Below, in pieces: positions 59,156 to 64,000 of a stretch of DNA of 64,000 nt. The number at the start of each line of letters is the position of its first letter. The stretch's first letter is position 1. The position numbers were made by a program, and so were the translations under genes. Source of the stretch: Dolomedes plantarius (lineage: Eukaryota > Arthropoda > Arachnida > Araneae > Dolomedidae); contig OU015499.1 of NCBI GenBank assembly GCA_907164885.2, forward strand, positions 160,930,634 to 160,994,633, given 5' to 3'. Under the pieces are notes generated by a model. It searched no databases, was not told the DNA's origin, and saw only the letters and a list, made by a program, of their open reading frames with translations.

Positions 59156-59744
59156 TTTTGGACAGGCACACACACACACAAACCTATATATATATATATA
59201 TTAGATAATTTACCATAAAATACTCTTTAATTTACGTTAATTATCTTTTATTAAAATTATTTTTTATAATTTTAAAAATAAAACTTAATTTATATACCTA
59301 TAAGTAAATACACATGATTATAGTAAGAGAAGAAAAAAATCCAATATTTGTTACAACATACATGCTTCACGGTTTTAACATTTCAACTACAGGAAGGGAG
59401 CAAGAAAAAGTTTTCTATGGTAGTTTGACGTAATGAAGTTTTCAGGAGGCTGTTTATACCTCTTTCAATACCAATAATCTTAGTAAGATTCACCTTCTAG
59501 CTTACGTTTCACGGTTTGATAACGTGCTGAATCTACTAGTGTAACGTTTGCCTAAGTGATAGTGGACACTTTGCCTCAAATTTATATGTTTCAGGGTCCA
59601 GGAAGCTGCAACCAGGATGTAGGAGGTAGAAAAAATAAATCGGACCCGGACGGGAAAAGATGCCCCCGGGTCAAGCTAATAGGACAGTATTGTACTAAAG
59701 CGTTTAAGGAGAAACTATTATGTTATGTCTAATAAAGAAAGGGG
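59156..59744. other. Short (CA)n and (TA)n, then no recognised gene
   Basis: CA units at 59167-59181 and TA at 59185-59201; the remaining ~540 bp shows nothing recognisable. Confidence 0.35.
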
Positions 59745-60005
59745 CGTTTAACTTTTCGTTCCCGTCCCGGCCGATAGATGGCTGCACCATTCTACAAAAC
59801 AAATTTAGCTGAAAATGAATTCAATGCTACTTAAAGATGGCTAAAAGTATCAAAAGAATTCATTGTCATCGTGTCCTGAGCTATTATAAAAGTTTCAAAT
59901 GTCTAGCTAGTCGGGAAGTTAGTTAAAAATCGATTGCAAGATTTGTACTGGACAAACACACGCACAAACAAACAAATAAGAAAGTGAGTTAATAAAAACA
60001 TGGTA
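59745..60005 (-). repeat. Dispersed repeat R420, copy 6 (partial)
   Basis: TTTAACTTTTCGTTCCCGTC to AGTGAGTTAATAAAAACATG, reverse orientation; the half with GAATTGTCAA is missing. Confidence 0.85.
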
Positions 60006-60048
60006 ATAATGTAATAAATGTAATGTATATTTCCTCGGATTAAACAAA

Positions 60049-60292
60049 TGAACGTGATTATGCGGGCTCGTGCTTAGCGAGTATCTAAAGCCAGATTAAA
60101 ACATGTCACTGAGCATGCGCAGAAACAAAATGAATGTGTTTATGCGGCCTCGTGCTTAGTGAGTATCTGAAGCCAGATTAAAACGTGTCACTGAGCATGC
60201 GCAGAAACAAAATGAATGTGTTTATGCGGCCTCGTGCTTAGTGAGTATCTAAAGCCAAATTTAAATGTGTCACTGAGCATGCGCAGAAAGGA
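60049..60292. repeat. 82-bp tandem repeat, three units
   Basis: TGCGGCCTCGTGCTTAGTGA occurs at 60061, 60143 and 60225; each unit ends in CTGAGCATGCGCAGAAA. Confidence 0.95.
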
Positions 60293-60296
60293 ATTT

Positions 60297-60635
60297 TAAC
60301 GTAGGATTGCGTTCCTCCATAACGATCCTCTGGAAAGGAAAATTTCAGACGCTAAAACCGTCCGTCCGCATCTCGCGAGTTATAATTTTGGCAGAGCGCC
60401 AAACCCATTCTGTATCGCTTCAACAAGCCGTCAACAGTTAAATAGAAAAGTACAAAAATGCATCAAAATTTTGACATACATATATGTATAAATATATACA
60501 TACGTACATATATGTAGATACATATACACTTAACACATACATACATGAATACATACAATAGAGGTAAAGAAACGATAAGTAATCCTACGTTAATAACCCG
60601 CGGTAGTTTCGTTAGAAGAGACTACCTGAAATTTT
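60297..60635 (-). mobile_element. MITE family P10, shortest copy
   Basis: TAACGTAGGATTGCGTTCCT at the left and CGTTAGAAGAGACTACCTG at the right. It keeps an internal TATA/TACA stretch at 60478-60545. Confidence 0.75.
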
Positions 60636-60909
60636 TTTAACCCGTGTACAAAGTGCAACATTTTCGTCATTTTGAATGGTTTGTTTTTACATGTAAGGTT
60701 TGAATGTTCTAAGCAGGTTCTATTTATAGCTAAACCTTTTCTAATCCAGGTCCGATTTTCTGACCGTCGTGTTTCTTTCCATTCAGTCGTGATTTAAAGG
60801 ATAATAGGAATGAATTCGCTAGTTGTCCATCGATCCAATAAACAGGACAGAATCGCCTTTTTGAAATAAGGTGATTGCATTTGCCTTCTTTGGCCTTTAA
60901 TTATAAATA
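60636..60909. other. No gene recognised
   Basis: Nothing seen beyond plain sequence. Confidence 0.3.
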
Positions 60910-61680
60910 CAGTCGGTCCTCTATTTAACGAAGTCGCTAAATCCCGAAAAAAAGTTCGTTATATGGAAAATTCGTTACATAGAGATTTACCTTTTAAAAT
61001 ACTTTAAACTGCACAAGACGGATTTTAAATTCATAAACACTAAATATTATTAATAAAAGTAATTGATCACACCTTCATTTTGTAAATTAATGTCTATTTG
61101 TTTTATATATCTTACCCATCAAACAGAAATCTGCAAGGAAAACAAGAATAAAACAAAACATTGTCCGGGAATACACTGTAATTTCAATTTAAAAAAAATA
61201 TATTAAAATTAATGAATTTTGATGTCATTATCGCATTTATTATAACAAGAAATTTTAAGCTTACATTACCACATGCGTCCTTAAATTTAATTACGGATAA
61301 AGTCTGTTAATTTTGTCTGAGTTTTTTGTTTGAAAAAGTGATTTCTCTCACAATACGTCTCTCATCTTTGCAATGTACTGAAAAAGCCTTTGAGGCGTAT
61401 TTTCTTCAAACCGCAACCCGCGTCGGAATGTGTTAAAAGAAAGTGAATGTGTTGAATGTGTTAAAAGAAAGAATAAGTTTGAAATGTTCAGAAATATTTT
61501 GAGAAATATGGAGGAAAAATAATATTGGATCACAAGAAAAAGTTCGTTAAATAGAGAATGCACTTCGCTATTTGGAGGTTATTTTACGAAGAAATTCGCA
61601 AAACGTTCTTGGTTCCAAGGAAAAGCTCGCAAAATAGAGAAATTCGTAAAATAGAAGTTCGTTAAATAGAGGTCCGACTG
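60910..61680. mobile_element. Pogo-type element P9, copy 2 (771 bp)
   Basis: CAGTCGGTCCTCTATTTAAC and AATAGAGGTCCGACTG with TA outside; collinear with 56558-57309 and highly similar throughout. Confidence 0.92.
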
Positions 61681-61910
61681 TATATCTCAATATTATCAAT
61701 AATTTGTATCTTGTCATAAAACGCAGAGTTATTATTTTCAGTTTGAAAAAGGAAAGTTTATTACAAAAGGAATAATCAAAGTTGAAAGGGATGTTGTACT
61801 TTGTTCCCACAAAATTGCCACTCCCGGTGATGGGTTAAATTGTTAATTATCGCTGATTGCGGTTAAAAAACCAAATTTGACTCATCTAAAGATTAAATTC
61901 TTTCGTTTAA

Positions 61911-62657
61911 GGGGACTCACTACTCTTAAATCTTTAAAACATTCGATTTTTTGAAAAAAAAATATATGTTAAAGCCTGAACATTTCTGAACAAAATAAAG
62001 TAAACCACATGAAAATATTCCGCTTAGTTCCGGAGATATTGATATTCTAAATATTTAATTACTGATCAAGTTTATGGTAAGGAAAATTTTAAACTCATTT
62101 TTTCTCAAAAATATAATTTTGCATCATTCCGCAACTGATATCTCAAAAACTATGAAACATAATTCCATGAAATTTTTATCATTGCATAATCATGTTATTT
62201 TATTGCGTCTGAAATATAATCATTGCAATCACTGCACAGTTTGTTATTTTTTCAGGTGTAAATTAATGCCAAAATTTAAGGAAATTTTAAGTATATTTTG
62301 AGCATTTAAAAAAAAATTGAAAAACATTTTAATGTTGAATGTTTTATGTTCGATTGTATTTTGAATTATTTATTTTAAATATAAAGCAGGAATTATACAT
62401 TTAAGTGTAAAATTAATTTCATAGTTCTGCGCTCAAACCAGTATACAATAAAAATGCTTAAAAAACAAGGTATATCTAAAGCAATTTTAAAAAAAAATTA
62501 TTTAAAATTATTTTGAGAGTTGAAAATTTGTTTATTAAAATAAATATATCAATTTTTCATATGCATAAAATTTGGAAAAATTGGGAGTCAATTGAAATAG
62601 TTACAAAGAGTCAAAAAGTATGAAAATATGCCTTATTTCAACGAGTCGTGAGTTCCC
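61911..62657. mobile_element. TTAA-flanked MITE, third family (747 bp)
   Basis: TTAA|GGGGACTCACTACTC and GAGTCGTGAGTTCCC|TTAA. The right ~280 bp recurs at 11290-11578. The frame at 62074-62301 has no domain. Confidence 0.8.
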
Positions 62658-62661
62658 TTAA

Positions 62662-63049
62662 GACCAAAATAGAGTCAATGGATGTAGTGAATTTCTCTCA
62701 CGGACTGCCTCTAAAATTCCGCTTAGCAACTTAAGTATATAGAAGTTTAAAAAAGAAATAAACATACTCACATTTCTATTCATAAGTTTGTCAAAGAAGT
62801 CAAAGCACGCCGTTATCTTTTTAGGCTACTTACGAGAGCGAATTGGGGATAATGTATGTAATTTAAAGAAAAAAAGGAAATGGGCTATTAAAAACTAGTT
62901 TTACCCGAGAAGTGTTTCTGTTTAAATAACTAATAAACGATAATAAGTGTCAAAACGTGTGATAATGTCAAGCAGAAAGAAAATTTATCATAGCAGTCAC
63001 AGTTCGTCTCGAAACCTAGATATATTTTTATTATGTTAAGGTTGAAAAC
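62662..63049. other. No gene recognised
   Basis: No match elsewhere in the window. Confidence 0.3.
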
Positions 63050-63051
63050 AA

Positions 63052-63325
63052 CTCCTGTGTCGCCCAGTGGCTAAGTGGATAAGGCATCAGCCTGCCACGC
63101 CGGGGGTGTGGGTTCGATTCCCGCATAAGACTTGGCTGTATTCTGGGGAACCGGTCAGTCTTCCGCCTGCAATTCGAACCCCGTCTAGAAAGGGGAGCTG
63201 CAACCCATCGTCCATCGTCTGTCAATAAAATTCTTCTGTGATTGTGTCATTTGTCTGTTTCTATGTCTTATATTCATATGTACACCGGACTGGGGTGTAA
63301 TGTTGTCATCCCCCAGGGACATTAG
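63052..63325 (+). mobile_element. tRNA-derived SINE, family 3, well preserved
   Basis: A box TGGCTAAGTGGATAAGGC at 63069 and B box GGTTCGATTCC at 63111 are near consensus, with 31 bp between. The anticodon-arm region CTGCCAC would place GCC (Gly-like) in the loop. No acceptor stem closes the cloverleaf, and a ~200-bp body ending CCCCAGGGACATTAGCC follows, so this is a SINE and not a tRNA gene. Confidence 0.75.
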
Positions 63326-63439
63326 CCACACACAACTCCTGTATTGGGATTCAATACTTTTCAACTATTAGTGATCAATCAAAGGTTCAAAAATATTTTC
63401 AGACAGTTTTCCTCCATTTACTAGCATTGCACATGTACT

Positions 63440-64000
<561 letters not shown>

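Noticed and set aside
63060..63132. True tRNA-Gly gene
   Set aside because: A and B boxes are good, but no acceptor stem forms and a SINE body follows directly.

Overview
The window reads as a eukaryotic, AT-rich, intergenic, transposon-dominated stretch, most likely from an arthropod and plausibly a chelicerate such as a spider. This rests on Tc1/mariner, pogo/Tigger, Helitron and hAT relics of the kinds common in arthropods, tRNA-derived SINEs, long (TA)n tracts, TATA/Inr-like motifs, and no operons or ribosome-binding sites. The species cannot be fixed from sequence alone. I see no intact host gene. Two short stretches could be host or element exons: an OTU-protease-like motif near 45.15 kb, and a hydrophobic open frame near 51.3 kb on the minus strand.

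Layout. 0-5.3 kb: decayed Tc1 (DD36E spacing), small MITEs, SINEs and a satellite with a 125-bp monomer. 5.4-12.6 kb: a long-TIR mariner-like element holding a large internal palindrome, a Helitron, and copies of a ~420-bp dispersed repeat. 12.7-13.6 kb: a hAT-type MITE with perfect 8-bp target duplications and a 51-bp internal minisatellite; a sister copy lies at 30.55-31.27 kb. 13.9-17 kb: Helitrons, three of them head to tail. 17.7-23.7 kb: TA microsatellite, pogo MITEs, a decayed multicopy arthropod protein gene, a cluster of one Tigger-like family (P3) and a DD41D mariner fragment. 24-30.1 kb: a 75-bp minisatellite, pogo elements, a Tc1 split by a Helitron, and a Helitron with an internal tandem repeat. 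31.8-36 kb: dispersed repeat, SINE, TTAA MITE, and a near-full-length DD41D element nested in another TIR element. 36-43.7 kb: Helitrons, including one split by a second family, and a Tigger that keeps its DNA-binding half but has lost its catalytic half. 44.8-48 kb: a promoter/LTR-like block, the OTU-like motif, and a P3 element in which a 65-bp subterminal unit has grown to about 16-17 copies. 49.7-57.8 kb: a nested Helitron pair that displays its own empty site, trinucleotide microsatellite, further Helitrons, TTAA and pogo MITEs, and an inverted duplication. 58-64 kb: MITEs, tandem repeats and a well-preserved tRNA-derived SINE.

How it fits together. Nearly everything recognisable is a non-autonomous or broken element. 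Three kinds of DNA dominate: TA-flanked pogo/Tigger-like families (about ten distinct terminal sequences), Helitrons ending in CTAG and inserted between A and T (at least six terminal types), and tandem repeats that repeatedly arise inside these elements. Nested insertions give a relative chronology: DD41D is younger than the element it interrupts; Helitron B is younger than the Helitron A it splits; Helitron F is younger than its Tc1 host; an LTR-like insertion is younger than its P3 host.
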